A stretch of 64,000 bases of DNA from Polynucleobacter arcticus (GCF_013307205.1 NZ_CP028940.1:546647-610646); one strand, 5' to 3'. Shown: positions 45,840 to 55,443, numbered from the stretch's first letter. The notes: generated by a model from the letters alone, not told the origin. A program made the numbers and translations.

Positions 45840-47069
45840 ATGTCAAAGCAAGCTTCAGCAATAAAATATACAGATTCCCTTTTAAATCTAACTACGATAT
45901 TTACTTCGTTTAATAAAAATAGGGATTCCGAAGAGCTCATTAAAAATATTCTCAAGCTGGCGATCAATATTACAGGCGCTGAGGGTGGCACCATTTATCT
46001 TGTAACCAACCGAAAAACTTTGCTTTTTCGAATTTTTATCAATGAAGTGCTGGGTTTAAAGTCAAAAAATAGCAAATTACATAAGTTATTGAGTACTGAG
46101 ATTCCACTTTTTGATGAACAGGGTAAGCCTAGAGAGCATCATGTATGTAGCCATGCCTTTCATCAACAGAAAATGGTTCATGTAAAAAATGCCTATGCGT
46201 CAACATCATATGATTTTTCAGGGCTAAAAGCTTTTGATAAGACCCACAATTATGTTTCCAAGTCTTTATTAACAGTTCCAATTATTGGCAATGATCAAAA
46301 AGTGATTGCGATATTGCAGCTGATAAATGCCCAGGACCCAAAGGATCAAAAGTGCGTACCATTCTCTGGGAAGGTGCAAAAAACTGTTGTGGCTCTAGCT
46401 GCTATTTCTGGTCTACAGATTGATAATTTGCAACTTATTGAGAACCTGACCCTGCAGATTGACTGCGCCAATCGCGCTCAGGCTGAAAAAGATCGTCTTT
46501 TACGCGACCTTCACGACGGTATAGGCTCACAACTCACTAAAGCGTCCATAGACCTTCAATCTAGGGCCCTATCTCGTAGTGCCCAGCAAAAGATCATCGA
46601 TAGCGCATTGGATGAAATGCGCCAAATATTTAACAACTATATTCATTTTGATTCCAGCTTAATAAAAATGATTTCATTGGTTGTAGAGCAATATAAGGAT
46701 TTATTTAAATCCAAGAAAAAATGCTCATTAAGATACAAATACTTAGGTGAAAAATCGGGTAACGAGAATTTTTCAAGAGATCTAGTGGTCAATTTAATGC
46801 AAGTCTTACGTGAAATACTGACAAATTGCTTAAAACATTCACCTGCATCCATCATTAATATCGCCCTCATCATCAAAAAGAATCAAATTAATCTAATTGT
46901 CATAGAAAATAGATCAATCAATCTAAACCTTTATCTTCCTCAGATTGAAAATGGTGGTCAAGGTCATATCAATATCGAGTACCGTGTTGAAAAGCTCCTA
47001 GGTGGCCAGATATCTTATGATTACAAAAACTCTAAGCGCATCACAAAAATAGAAATCAATCGAAATTAA
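45840..47069 (+). CDS. GAF-domain sensor histidine kinase (NarX-like HisKA_3)
   Basis: 409 residues without membrane helices: GAF domain about 20-195 (TGAEGGTIYLV, SLLTVPIIGNDQKVIAILQLIN), then the HisKA_3 motif RDLHDGIGSQL with phospho-acceptor H225, and a short HATPase domain with N-box REILTNCLKHSP and G-box NGGQGHINI. A cytoplasmic kinase sensing an internal signal, paired with the upstream response regulator. Confidence 0.87.
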   Translation: MSKQASAIKYTDSLLNLTTIFTSFNKNRDSEELIKNILKLAINITGAEGGTIYLVTNRKTLLFRIFINEVLGLKSKNSKLHKLLSTEIPLFDEQGKPREHHVCSHAFHQQKMVHVKNAYASTSYDFSGLKAFDKTHNYVSKSLLTVPIIGNDQKVIAILQLINAQDPKDQKCVPFSGKVQKTVVALAAISGLQIDNLQLIENLTLQIDCANRAQAEKDRLLRDLHDGIGSQLTKASIDLQSRALSRSAQQKIIDSALDEMRQIFNNYIHFDSSLIKMISLVVEQYKDLFKSKKKCSLRYKYLGEKSGNENFSRDLVVNLMQVLREILTNCLKHSPASIINIALIIKKNQINLIVIENRSINLNLYLPQIENGGQGHINIEYRVEKLLGGQISYDYKNSKRITKIEINRN

Positions 47070-47153
47070 GTTTATCTTAGCGATCCATGAGTACTATTGA
47101 ATGAAATTCCTCTTGATATCCCAAGGAAGATAATTTAACAAATGTTCATGAGA

Positions 47154-48248
47154 TCATTTTTTTAATACCTTATTGATATAAGTTATTACTCTTGAATAGA
47201 TAGACTGTAGATTTGTATTTTTTTCGTCCAACTCTTTTAGACTCCCAATATTATTAAAAATAGGAGCCTCTTCAAATTTCGCAACCCAAGAATCTTTAGC
47301 TTTTATTAATTCAGTAATGGTGTGGCACGATAAAGTGAAGTGGTGTTTTCCATCAACATCCTGATAGCCAATGTAAGCCAAAACATAAATTCGTTTTGTC
47401 TTTCCATAATGCTGTAGGGTTGATAATTCTTCAAATACTTGAGCATTACCAACAGAATCTATTTGAGTAGTGTCTCCTGGCAATAAATAGCTTTTCTTAT
47501 CATATGAGTACATCTCTGGATAAGAAATGCTAATTGGAAGAGGATGATCCAGCATATAGATGCCAGATGCAATATCAATATTATGGGCAGGCGTTTGTCC
47601 ATAATTCTGGATTTCTAGTGAAATATGAAAATAATCTTTAGCATTGCTCAAATGAATAGACTGAGTACGTACAGTTAGATAAGCGCGTAATTGCACATAA
47701 TTAGATCTTTTAAATCCGCTCACCAAATTACTAGATGCTCTCCAGAGCACGGCAAAGAGGATGCTCACCAATAAAAGAGTAATGGCCATGACTATGATCA
47801 CAGGCCAAAATATCATTTCACTGGATACGGACGGACTACTTTCGGGCTCGATGACACCTACTACATCACTGGATTCTTCATCATCTGGCGATACATCAAT
47901 TACCCGCATTGACTCATCTGAGTCCAGGCCAGGTTGCTCCTCCTTAATTAATGTGGATTTTGACGGTTTAAAGCCCCCTATTCTTGAATTTGCGGCCTCT
48001 AGAGGCAACTCCACTTGTGAGGACTTTACTTGAGAGCTTGAACCTGAGCCGCCAATCAGATTATTCGGATTTCCATCCCCAGGAACTTGCTTAGGGTCTA
48101 GCAGCCTAGCATAAAGAGGCAAGGATTGCGTCTTAATTATCCGACTGCCTGCCTCTTCAGTATTAACCTGTGTTGATACATTTTCAGAATGCACAAATCC
48201 AGAAGAAAATACAAATAATATTGCCACATAAAATCTTATTCTAAACAT
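47154..48248 (-). CDS. Secreted/membrane protein of unknown function
   Basis: 364 residues from the ATG at 48248, which gives a signal peptide (MFRIRFYVAILFVFSSGFVHS); an upstream ATG at 48308 would bury it. A low-complexity, acidic periplasmic region (about 25-145) precedes a membrane helix (FWPVIIVMAITLLLVSILFAVLW), then a soluble cytoplasmic beta domain (YVQLRAYLTVRT, LEIQNYGQTPAHNIDI). The last resembles small Ig-like or DUF-type modules in bacterial membrane proteins. It is convergent with the kinase gene. Confidence 0.5.
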   Translation of the reverse strand: MFRIRFYVAILFVFSSGFVHSENVSTQVNTEEAGSRIIKTQSLPLYARLLDPKQVPGDGNPNNLIGGSGSSSQVKSSQVELPLEAANSRIGGFKPSKSTLIKEEQPGLDSDESMRVIDVSPDDEESSDVVGVIEPESSPSVSSEMIFWPVIIVMAITLLLVSILFAVLWRASSNLVSGFKRSNYVQLRAYLTVRTQSIHLSNAKDYFHISLEIQNYGQTPAHNIDIASGIYMLDHPLPISISYPEMYSYDKKSYLLPGDTTQIDSVGNAQVFEELSTLQHYGKTKRIYVLAYIGYQDVDGKHHFTLSCHTITELIKAKDSWVAKFEEAPIFNNIGSLKELDEKNTNLQSIYSRVITYINKVLKK

Positions 48249-48468
48249 TGATGCAATCTCATGGTGACTGAAAAGTATCTGATGATAATGCCTCTTAACT
48301 TGCGTCATTAATTTTAAATATTGTATAAATCAATTTTCTTAATAAACGAGATAATTTATTCTTACATGAATTCTAGATCCTAAGATACCCTACGATTAGA
48401 CGGAGTCGGAAACGATCAACTAGATATCGAATTAGGCATCTAGTTTTTTTAGGAGAACTTTCTTTAGA

Positions 48469-48488
48469 TACCCCTTATTTATGGGGTT
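48469..48488. promoter_or_regulatory. CCCC-N8-GGGG palindrome (class B) upstream of CsgD-like gene
   Basis: TACCCC, eight bases (TTATTTAT), GGGGTT; five of six arm positions pair. It lies 54 bases upstream of the start at 48542, a usual operator position. Confidence 0.55.
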
Positions 48489-48541
48489 GGAATAATTTTG
48501 TTAACCCTTATTCTGCATTCATTACATTTAGGAATTTAATA

Positions 48542-49354
48542 ATGCTGATGAATGCCAATCACTCTGATAAAGAAATTGATCTAGCAAGTAATAAAAATAT
48601 CTTAGTGCTAGGTATCAATAAGGTATATTTTTCACTGCTCTCAATATACTTAAAAAACTATCTCTCTGCTGAATTAGTTTATGCATCCTATGATGAGTTC
48701 AGAATACATCCTGAGAAAGAATGTTTTAAAAATGCAGACTTGATTATTTTTGAATTTGATCAAAATGAAACGGATCTAGTCGCTAATCTTATTAGCATGT
48801 ATAAAAAGAATTTTCTTGTTTTCTTTAAAGAGCGTCATATTGAGGCAATCAATCACTGGATCGAGCTTGGTGTAAAAGGCTTTTTTAATGAAAATCGTAG
48901 TCTTGATCATTTATTGGAGGCCGTTGCAACTGTCCAGAGTGGTAAGTACTACATAAGCCACGAAGATTCAGAGATCGTCTTTAAAAATCTAGAAGCGAGA
49001 ACTACAAAATTTAAACAATCACTTAGTTTGATGACTGCGATCAATACGTTAACAAAAAAAGAGGTTGCAGTGGTTCATGCGATTGCAAGCAATGAGGGTT
49101 CATTACTAAAAAATGTATCCGAAAAAATGTTTTTAAGTGACCATACACTCCGCAATCATCTTCAATCAATATACAAAAAACTGAATATCCGGAACCGTAT
49201 TGATTTGTATATTTTTTACCAAAAAAACGAAGCTATTTTTACTGAAATAATTGCTTCAAATGCTTTATCAAAGTCTGAAAAATTGAGAAATGTGCAGAGT
49301 AGATTTAGTTCTGAGCCCAATAGATATTCGGAAAAATTAAGTGCACAATCTTAA
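48542..49354 (+). CDS. CsgD-like LuxR-family regulator with atypical receiver
   Basis: 270 residues. The receiver-like domain lacks the N-terminal acidic pair (ILVLGINKVYF). At the phospho-acceptor position it has Glu71 (ADLIIFEFDQNE instead of ...DLIILD...). The region around 109-114 (LGVKGFF) is conserved. LuxR-type HTH follows at about 168-225 (LTKKEVAVVHAIASNEGSLLKNVSEKMFLSDHTLRNHLQSIYKKLNI). This resembles CsgD/VpsT-type biofilm regulators, active without phosphorylation or bound by a ligand. No kinase gene is adjacent. Confidence 0.75.
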   Translation: MLMNANHSDKEIDLASNKNILVLGINKVYFSLLSIYLKNYLSAELVYASYDEFRIHPEKECFKNADLIIFEFDQNETDLVANLISMYKKNFLVFFKERHIEAINHWIELGVKGFFNENRSLDHLLEAVATVQSGKYYISHEDSEIVFKNLEARTTKFKQSLSLMTAINTLTKKEVAVVHAIASNEGSLLKNVSEKMFLSDHTLRNHLQSIYKKLNIRNRIDLYIFYQKNEAIFTEIIASNALSKSEKLRNVQSRFSSEPNRYSEKLSAQS

Positions 49355-49504
49355 GCTGAGCCTCTTTGTAGAAGAGTCCTGATTACCATCTTCCTGAATA
49401 TTTATCTAATAACATTTCTATAAATTTAATCAATCTATTCAATCTCTTTTATTAACACCTATTTACGAGGTCATAAAGAAGCTTGCCTTTAGCCTCAGAT
49501 AGAA

Positions 49505-51160
49505 ATGGCTGACAAAGATCAATGTGCACCGATAATTCAGGTGCCCCCACAATCTCAATTTAGCAGAGTATTAGGCATCTTTAAACCTGCAGTTTGGATT
49601 GCTCTTGTTTGGGTATTGGGTATCACTGTGTTGTTTATTCCATTTTTATTGGTGGAATATCCCCCTTTGGTGGACTATCCGGTTCACCTATCAAGACAAT
49701 TTATCTTACAGAACCTTGAATCCATTCCGCAATTACAGGTAAATTATCAGTTGGCATGGGGGATTAAGCCTAACTTGGCAATGGATCTAATAGTTCCGAT
49801 CTTATCTATTTTTTTACCCCTTACGTTAGCCACCAAAGCATTTGTCATGCTTTCTATCGCATTAATCGTCCTTGGTACCCTGATGTTGAGCAAACAAATT
49901 CATGGCCGCATTGGAGTACTCCCGTTTGCATCTCTCCTGTTTGTATACAACATGGCTCTTTATGAAGGCCACATCAATTACTTATTTGCATCTGGGTTAA
50001 TGTTGGTGAGCTTTGCAGTATGGCTTAAATTAACAGACTATTCCAACCGAGTTCAGACAGCAAGCTTATCCGTACTCTTGATAGCGCTATTCATTTCTCA
50101 TCTTTTTGCCATGGGATTGTTGTGTCTATGCATTTTTTGCTACGAACTGGCAAAAGCATTTACCTTAAGAAAATTCTCGATCCAGCCATTCCTGAACCTC
50201 ACTATTGCCTTAGTACCATTGGCACTGTTGTGGTTACTAAAACCTGCTGGACCTCCCTCAGGCGGCTGGGATTACGGATACGACATCACTACCCATATCG
50301 TTGCACTTCTGAGTGGCGCCTTTTTCTTTGATGAATCTGACATTCTGACAATGATATGTTTATGCGCTCTATTTATTGTTTTTGCTATTGTTGCATTTCA
50401 TAAAAATACTCGAGAAGGAGATAAGCCCTTTTTTCTTCTCGTATTCGCGCTGATCATCATTTCGCCCTTTGTTCCAGAAACGATGATGGGTGGCAGTAGA
50501 TTTGTGATACGAATACCCATACTGATCCCATTTTTGATATTAGCAATTCCCCCCCCTGCAATGATTTCACATCGGATGAGTCAATATTTTCTTGGGACCA
50601 TTCTGATACTAATCACCTGCAGAACAATGAATATTGCAAATGATTGGCTATCTAAAAATCAGGATTTTTCAGAGTTTATAGCTGCCTCTCAGGTGATTTC
50701 AGCGGGCTCTCGTGTGATTCAAGCAAGACAAGAAAGCACTGGAAAAGTAATCTTTGATATGCCTTATCGACATTTAACTGAGCTATTAATTCCAGATAAA
50801 TACATTTTTGTTCCACATATGGCAAAAATACCTGATCAACAACCCATAGCACCTTCAAAGGAAACCGCATCCATTGATGGAGGAACTGCCTCTCCCATCA
50901 CACTCAAGCAACTTCAGGATGGTTCAGACCCAGTGATCTCAAAAACGCTTCTAAATACCAAGATGGATGGCTGGCAAAAACCTTATTGGGCGTTTTGGCC
51001 TCAGAATTTTGATTATTTAGTCTTTTTACATATGCGTGAACCGCAAGAAAACCCTAGCCCAGATCATCTGAAATTAATTAAAGCGGGCTCTTTTTTTGAC
51101 ATTTATCAAATTCAGGGGCGAAGGCTTGCATTTGATTATTCAACACCGAATAAACAATAA
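49505..51160 (+). CDS. Polytopic membrane protein, GT-C-like
   Basis: 551 residues with about ten or eleven helices. The first periplasmic loop has EYPPLVDYPVHLSRQFIL (acidic and His residues where GT-C enzymes have their catalytic loop), and a soluble C-terminal domain begins near residue 390. Not assigned to a family. It is convergent with the GT87-like gene at 51283. Confidence 0.5.
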   Translation: MADKDQCAPIIQVPPQSQFSRVLGIFKPAVWIALVWVLGITVLFIPFLLVEYPPLVDYPVHLSRQFILQNLESIPQLQVNYQLAWGIKPNLAMDLIVPILSIFLPLTLATKAFVMLSIALIVLGTLMLSKQIHGRIGVLPFASLLFVYNMALYEGHINYLFASGLMLVSFAVWLKLTDYSNRVQTASLSVLLIALFISHLFAMGLLCLCIFCYELAKAFTLRKFSIQPFLNLTIALVPLALLWLLKPAGPPSGGWDYGYDITTHIVALLSGAFFFDESDILTMICLCALFIVFAIVAFHKNTREGDKPFFLLVFALIIISPFVPETMMGGSRFVIRIPILIPFLILAIPPPAMISHRMSQYFLGTILILITCRTMNIANDWLSKNQDFSEFIAASQVISAGSRVIQARQESTGKVIFDMPYRHLTELLIPDKYIFVPHMAKIPDQQPIAPSKETASIDGGTASPITLKQLQDGSDPVISKTLLNTKMDGWQKPYWAFWPQNFDYLVFLHMREPQENPSPDHLKLIKAGSFFDIYQIQGRRLAFDYSTPNKQ

Positions 51161-51240
51161 GGTCTCTTTGGCATATTTCATGCTAGCGCCTATAAACCCC
51201 TATGAATTTGAAGGCAGTATTATCCCCATCAAATAGCTAT

Positions 51241-51260
51241 CCGCTCTAGGCTTAGAGTGG
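51241..51260. terminator. Weak hairpin between convergent genes
   Basis: CCGCTCTA-GGCT-TAGAGTGG forms a short stem with one mismatch. No T tract on either side, so only its position between two convergent genes suggests a terminator. Confidence 0.25.
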
Positions 51261-51282
51261 AGAAAACCAAACAGCATAGTGT

Positions 51283-52533
51283 TTAGTTGCAAGTTTTTTC
51301 CATGGAGTCAACCATTCGTACTTGACGAATGATCACATAATAAAAACTGATCAAAACAAATATCCCAATCTGTATTCCCAATAACTTTCCACTGGACAAA
51401 CTGAGAATCGGGAGAAAAAAAGTTGCGAGCAATATTTCTCTATCGCCTTTTGACCACCCATAGCTCAAACCAATTCTCACAACCCATATGATTGGAAAAG
51501 CTAACCAAACCAAATCGTAATCAAATGCATATGGCGCAGCAAGAAAGGCGCCCGTCATGAGGGCAGCACCTTTTAGCTCCCATGATTTACAACTGCGCCA
51601 AACCTTCCAAGTGCTAAACATAACAACAGCAGAAAGTAGAAATTGGACTATGTAGGAAATAGTCGATGAAAATCCCATCAGTTTAGAAAAAGCGTATATC
51701 GTAGGCATTTTTACCAAAGGAAAATCAGGCGAATTTACTAAAGCCCCGAGGTGAGACATGCTTGCATAAAATGAGTTGAATATTGAAGGTCCAAATATTG
51801 CTAACTCGAGAGAGGCAAGTAAAACAACGGTCAGCACAGCTGCAAGAAATGAAGTCCACGCTCCTGCAGCTATTAATGCAATTGGGAATAGGAGCCCAAA
51901 TTGTGGTTTGATGGTTAAAAGACCAATTAAAATTCCAGCGATTACTGGTCTTTTTTTTATTGACATCACTGCCCATGCTGCGATCGAAGCCGTTATAAAT
52001 CCATTTTGGCCTTGTATCATATTGATCCAAATCCCTGGGAAAGCTAATAGACATAAGCAATCAATTAATTTTCTTTCACTAACTCGATACAGTGTGAGTA
52101 AATACACCCCTAAAGTTGTCAGCATAAACGCCCAGTATGCTTTTGTGACTGACATAAGACCCAAGGGCATCATCAAAAGAAGTAGCGTTGGGGGGTAGGA
52201 AAATACATAGCCGCTATTCCAGCTTGGAAGGGCCGACCCAATCATTTCATTCAGTATTTGTAAATTATATGCATCATTGGCCTGGCCAAAAGTAGCTAAT
52301 TTTGCTGCAGCCCAAAACATGACGAAGTCAGAAAGAATTGGCTTGCCTGAATAACTAATATAGTTATTGGAAAGAAAAATCCAAATTGCGCCTGAAATTA
52401 TATAGGCCGTTAAAAGTATTATGGAGTAGCCATAAAGACGATCTCTATTGAGCCAATGTTGATCTCCATTTGAAGTATTCATACTGAGCCCTATTATTTC
52501 CAAAAAATCAGTGGAGAAACATTTTTTTACCAA
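51283..52533 (-). CDS. GT87/DUF2029-like membrane glycosyltransferase
   Basis: 416 residues, about ten helices; likely start at the ATG encoding MNTSNGDQHW near residue 18, since the first frame start lacks a ribosome binding site. SDFVMFWAAAKLATFGQANDAYN, YPPTLLLLMMPLGL, IQGQNGFITASI and TIKPQFGLLFP match the protein at 22505-23725 one for one, so the two are paralogs. Lipid-linked hexose would be the donor; acceptor unknown. Confidence 0.7.
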   Translation of the reverse strand: MVKKCFSTDFLEIIGLSMNTSNGDQHWLNRDRLYGYSIILLTAYIISGAIWIFLSNNYISYSGKPILSDFVMFWAAAKLATFGQANDAYNLQILNEMIGSALPSWNSGYVFSYPPTLLLLMMPLGLMSVTKAYWAFMLTTLGVYLLTLYRVSERKLIDCLCLLAFPGIWINMIQGQNGFITASIAAWAVMSIKKRPVIAGILIGLLTIKPQFGLLFPIALIAAGAWTSFLAAVLTVVLLASLELAIFGPSIFNSFYASMSHLGALVNSPDFPLVKMPTIYAFSKLMGFSSTISYIVQFLLSAVVMFSTWKVWRSCKSWELKGAALMTGAFLAAPYAFDYDLVWLAFPIIWVVRIGLSYGWSKGDREILLATFFLPILSLSSGKLLGIQIGIFVLISFYYVIIRQVRMVDSMEKTCN

Positions 52534-52760
52534 TACCTAAACTATTTACGCCATAGTCGTTGCTGCGGCAAAAATATCTGAATTATTGTAAGAACAGCTC
52601 GAGGCCACCCCTTAGCAGGATATGCACATCACGCAAATTGAGCTGGATGCAGACTTAATTTCCTTTAAAAAGTAATAGCGCTCTACTTCCCTAGCTTTAA
52701 TTCACAATTTTGTATCATTATTTTTGATAATTTGACCTGTCTGGTTTTATCGGACCAATT

Positions 52761-53615
52761 TCATCTAGAAACTCTGGCTCCCGTGGTTAATTCCTCTTGC
52801 CATCCCGCCACAAACTCAGATGGGGTTTGATAATCCAAGCTTGAGTGTGGTCTGATTAAATTGTAGTGCTTGCGCCATACTTCAATGACCACCTTAGCAT
52901 GAGCTCTACTGTGAAACCAGTTCATGGCTAAGCACTCATCTCTAAATTTGCCATTAAAACTCTCATTAGTGCCGTTTTGCCAAGGTTTACCTGGCTCGAT
53001 ATGCAGATTGCGTAATCCTCGCTCTACCGCCCATTCCAACAAGACGGTACTCACAAACTCTGGACCGTTGTCACTGCGAAGAACTTTGGGGCAACCACGC
53101 TGCGCAATCACTTCTTCTAAAACCTGAACTACTCGTTTGCCTTTAATTGAGCCCGCCACATCGATGCGCAGACTCTCTTTGGTGAACTCGTCTATCAGGG
53201 TTAAGCACTTGAGCTTTTGCCCATTGGCACAAGCATCAAAGACAAAGTCGTAAGCCCAAACTTCATTGGGTCCAGTTGCGACATGCGGTTGTCGATTTTG
53301 ACTATGGTAACGCTTGCGGGTCCTTTTGGCGGGCACCTGCAGACCCGCTCCAGCCCAAATACGTGCCGCCCGATCGCGACCCAGAACAAGACCATCCCGC
53401 CTTAAAAAGATCCGAATCCGTCTGGCGCCATAGCGAGGATATTGCTCGGAATACTGGCGCATGGCAGCTACGACAGGCTGATCTTTAACAGCCATCTTGC
53501 ACTGGTAATCTAAGCCAGATCTAGCAACACTTAGCAGCGTACAAGCGCGTCTTTGGGAGATACCCCGCCCAACTGCATAGCGGGCCTGCTCCAATCGATC
53601 TTGCACGCTCACCAC
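52761..53615 (-). CDS. IS3-family transposase OrfB (DDE integrase)
   Basis: 284 residues with the rve/DDE core: first Asp in EVWAYDFVFD, second in LRSDNGPEF, and Glu in NGTNESFNGKFRDECL, then IRPHSSLDYQTPSEF. An N-terminal HTH_21 region (RYGARRIRIFLRRDGL) is present. Normally expressed as an OrfAB fusion by -1 frameshifting. All three acidic residues are intact, so the element looks active. Confidence 0.93.
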   Translation of the reverse strand: MVSVQDRLEQARYAVGRGISQRRACTLLSVARSGLDYQCKMAVKDQPVVAAMRQYSEQYPRYGARRIRIFLRRDGLVLGRDRAARIWAGAGLQVPAKRTRKRYHSQNRQPHVATGPNEVWAYDFVFDACANGQKLKCLTLIDEFTKESLRIDVAGSIKGKRVVQVLEEVIAQRGCPKVLRSDNGPEFVSTVLLEWAVERGLRNLHIEPGKPWQNGTNESFNGKFRDECLAMNWFHSRAHAKVVIEVWRKHYNLIRPHSSLDYQTPSEFVAGWQEELTTGARVSR

Positions 53616-53872
53616 TTTTTTACGGCAATCTCCTTCATCACTTCAATCTCGAGATCGCGCTCTGCCAAGATCTTCTTTAGACGGCCGTTCTCTTGCTCTA
53701 ACTGTTTTAAGCGTTTGAGCTCATCCGTACCTAGATCGCCAAACTTCTTACGCCAGCTGTAAATCGAGGGTTCGCTGACACCATGACGCTTAGCAACCTC
53801 TGCTATTGGTGAACGATCTGCCTCTTGCAATATCCGAACAATCTGTTCGTCTGAAAACCGTGCTCTCTTCAT
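53609..53872 (-). CDS. IS3-family OrfA (HTH)
   Basis: 87 residues: HTH_Tnp_1 domain (FSDEQIVRILQEAD...AEVAKRHGVSEPSIYSWRKKF) and a Leu-heptad coiled coil (LKRLKQLEQENGRLKKILAE). It overlaps OrfB by seven bases and ends with the A6G slippery run. Confidence 0.9.
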   Translation of the reverse strand: MKRARFSDEQIVRILQEADRSPIAEVAKRHGVSEPSIYSWRKKFGDLGTDELKRLKQLEQENGRLKKILAERDLEIEVMKEIAVKKW

Positions 53873-53941
53873 ACCTGCTCCTTAGGTTGAAGGAGTCATT
53901 ATCTCTAAAAGCTTTTGGTCTGAAAATCCCAGGACAGGTCA

Positions 53942-54226
53942 AATTCATCATTAAATTGCTCAGCAATCGCTCGATACATAGCAATTGCCTCTGCATAATC
54001 CTTGCGCGTATAACGCTCAAACGCCTCACTAGTCAGAATGCACAGATCTTGTTCGGCTTGGGTTGCCATTGTTTCTGAATCACCATCACGAATAGCAACC
54101 AACTCATAAATCAGCATATCCGCATTACGACCTTTAGTCATAATGAAATCAATAGGCCTCACCCAAAGACGCTCACCAGCCTCCTTGTATAAGGAATGGC
54201 TTACACATATACCGGTAGCAAATTCT
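53942..54226 (-). pseudogene. Adenylate/guanylate cyclase fragment between two insertion sequences
   Basis: About 95 codons in frame from EFATGICVSHSLYKEAGERL through VRPIDFIMTKGRNADMLIYELVAI to RKDYAEAIAMYRAIAEQF, then into the IS sequence. This is the C-terminal end of a class III nucleotide cyclase domain (the segment after the catalytic metal residues) followed by a TPR-like helix. Both ends are cut exactly at IS boundaries (54227 and 53941). The rest of the gene is not present in the window on either side, so more than simple insertion occurred. Confidence 0.72.
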
Positions 54227-54292
54227 TGAACTGACCTAATTTTTAGTACCACTCCAAAAGAGAGGATTTTTGATAATCTTCACCCTAAAGGA

Positions 54293-54583
54293 GTGCTAAA
54301 TATGGCAAAAGGCCAACGTCTCAAACCCGAACAAATAGTCACCTTATTGCGTCAAATCGATGTTTTAACCACCAATGGCAAAACCCTAGCCCAGGCCTGT
54401 AAAGAAGTGGGAACGGTTGAGCAAAGCTACTACCGTTGGCGCAAGATCTACGGCGGCATGAAAGTCGATCAGGCAAAGAAGTATAAAGATCTGGAACTGG
54501 AAAATACCCGGCTTAAGAAACTGGTTGCCGATCTCTCCTTGCGAGAAGTCATGCTCAAGGAAGTCATTAAGGGAAACTTCTAA
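54293..54583 (+). CDS. IS3-family OrfA (HTH)
   Basis: 96 residues: HTH region (LKPEQIVTLLRQIDVLTTNGKTLAQACKEVGTVEQSYYRWRKIYGGM, shown here in part as motif) and coiled coil (DLELENTRLKKLVADLSL). It starts nine bases after a GGAG-type site and ends EVIKGNF, where GGGAAAC allows slippage into OrfB. Confidence 0.9.
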   Translation: MLNMAKGQRLKPEQIVTLLRQIDVLTTNGKTLAQACKEVGTVEQSYYRWRKIYGGMKVDQAKKYKDLELENTRLKKLVADLSLREVMLKEVIKGNF

Positions 54584-54618
54584 GCCCTACTAGGCGTAAA
54601 AATGCAGCGCAGCTGCTC

Positions 54619-55443
54619 ATGGATAAGCATCTTGTCTCTGAGCGGTCTGCCTGTAGTTTGGTAGGGCTCTCCAGAGCAGCGTATCGGTACATGCCGCTCC
54701 CTCGAGATGACGAAGGGCCGCTTAGGGCTGAGGTCATCCGTATGGCGAGCACCTATGGCAGGTACGGCTACCGATTTATTGCAGGCATGATGCGCAATAG
54801 CGGTTGGGGACAAGCGACTACAGCCAAGGTCGCTCGTATCTGGCGGCAAGAAGGCCTAAAGATCCCACAAAAGCAACCCCCTAGAGGCAGACTCTGGCTC
54901 TCCGATGGCAGTTGTATGCGCCTGCGAGCTACCCACCCCAACCATGTGTGGAGTTATGACTTTGTCTTTATTAGAGATGCTTATGGCGGCAAGATCAGGA
55001 TGCTCACGATGATTGATGAGTTCACCAGGAAATGCTTAACGATCCACTGCGCTAGAAGGATTGGCTCGATCCAAGTGATTGAACAACTGGCGAACGCCAT
55101 GATCGCCAACGGTATCCCGGAATACATACGCTCGGACAACGGCCCAGAATTTATTGCTAAAGACCTACGCAGTTGGTTATCTGGCATTGGAGTGAAAACC
55201 GCTTACATTGAACCAGGGAGCCCCTGGGAGAATGGCTTTTGTGAAAGCTTTAATGGCACCTTCAGAGACAACCTTGTGGATGGTGAAATCTTCTACAGTC
55301 TTAAAGAAGCCCAGATCATCGTGGGGGAATGGGTGAAACACTATAACCATGTCAGGCCGCATAGTGCATTAGGTTATAGGCCACCAGCACCTCAAACCCA
55401 AGTACCCCAACTATTACAGAATCAACCCATGGTGCTGCAATGA
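54619..55443 (+). CDS. IS3-family transposase OrfB (DDE integrase)
   Basis: 274 residues as drawn, but the -1 frame is open upstream through KLLSPTRRKNAAQLL, so the working product is probably an OrfAB fusion. DDE residues: Asp in HVWSYDFVFI, Asp in IRSDNGPEF, Glu in ENGFCESFNGTFRD; VRPHSALGYRPPAP follows. Looks intact. Confidence 0.93.
   Translation: MDKHLVSERSACSLVGLSRAAYRYMPLPRDDEGPLRAEVIRMASTYGRYGYRFIAGMMRNSGWGQATTAKVARIWRQEGLKIPQKQPPRGRLWLSDGSCMRLRATHPNHVWSYDFVFIRDAYGGKIRMLTMIDEFTRKCLTIHCARRIGSIQVIEQLANAMIANGIPEYIRSDNGPEFIAKDLRSWLSGIGVKTAYIEPGSPWENGFCESFNGTFRDNLVDGEIFYSLKEAQIIVGEWVKHYNHVRPHSALGYRPPAPQTQVPQLLQNQPMVLQ

Larger units (their letters stand above)
52733..53941 (-). mobile_element. 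IS3-family insertion sequence (IS407-like), complete
   Basis: 1209 bases bounded by terminal inverted repeats TGACCTGTC-TGG-TTTT at 52733 and its complement ending ...CCAGGACAGGTCA at 53941. A 4-bp target duplication AATT flanks it (52729-52732 and 53942-53945). It encodes OrfA and OrfB on the minus strand. A slippery A-AAA-AAG heptamer (53615-53621) at their overlap is the expected -1 frameshift site. It interrupts an adenylate cyclase gene on its right side. Confidence 0.93.

Noticed and set aside
54567..55362. Minus-strand ORFs inside the IS at 54227
   Set aside because: Shadows of the OrfB transposase frame.
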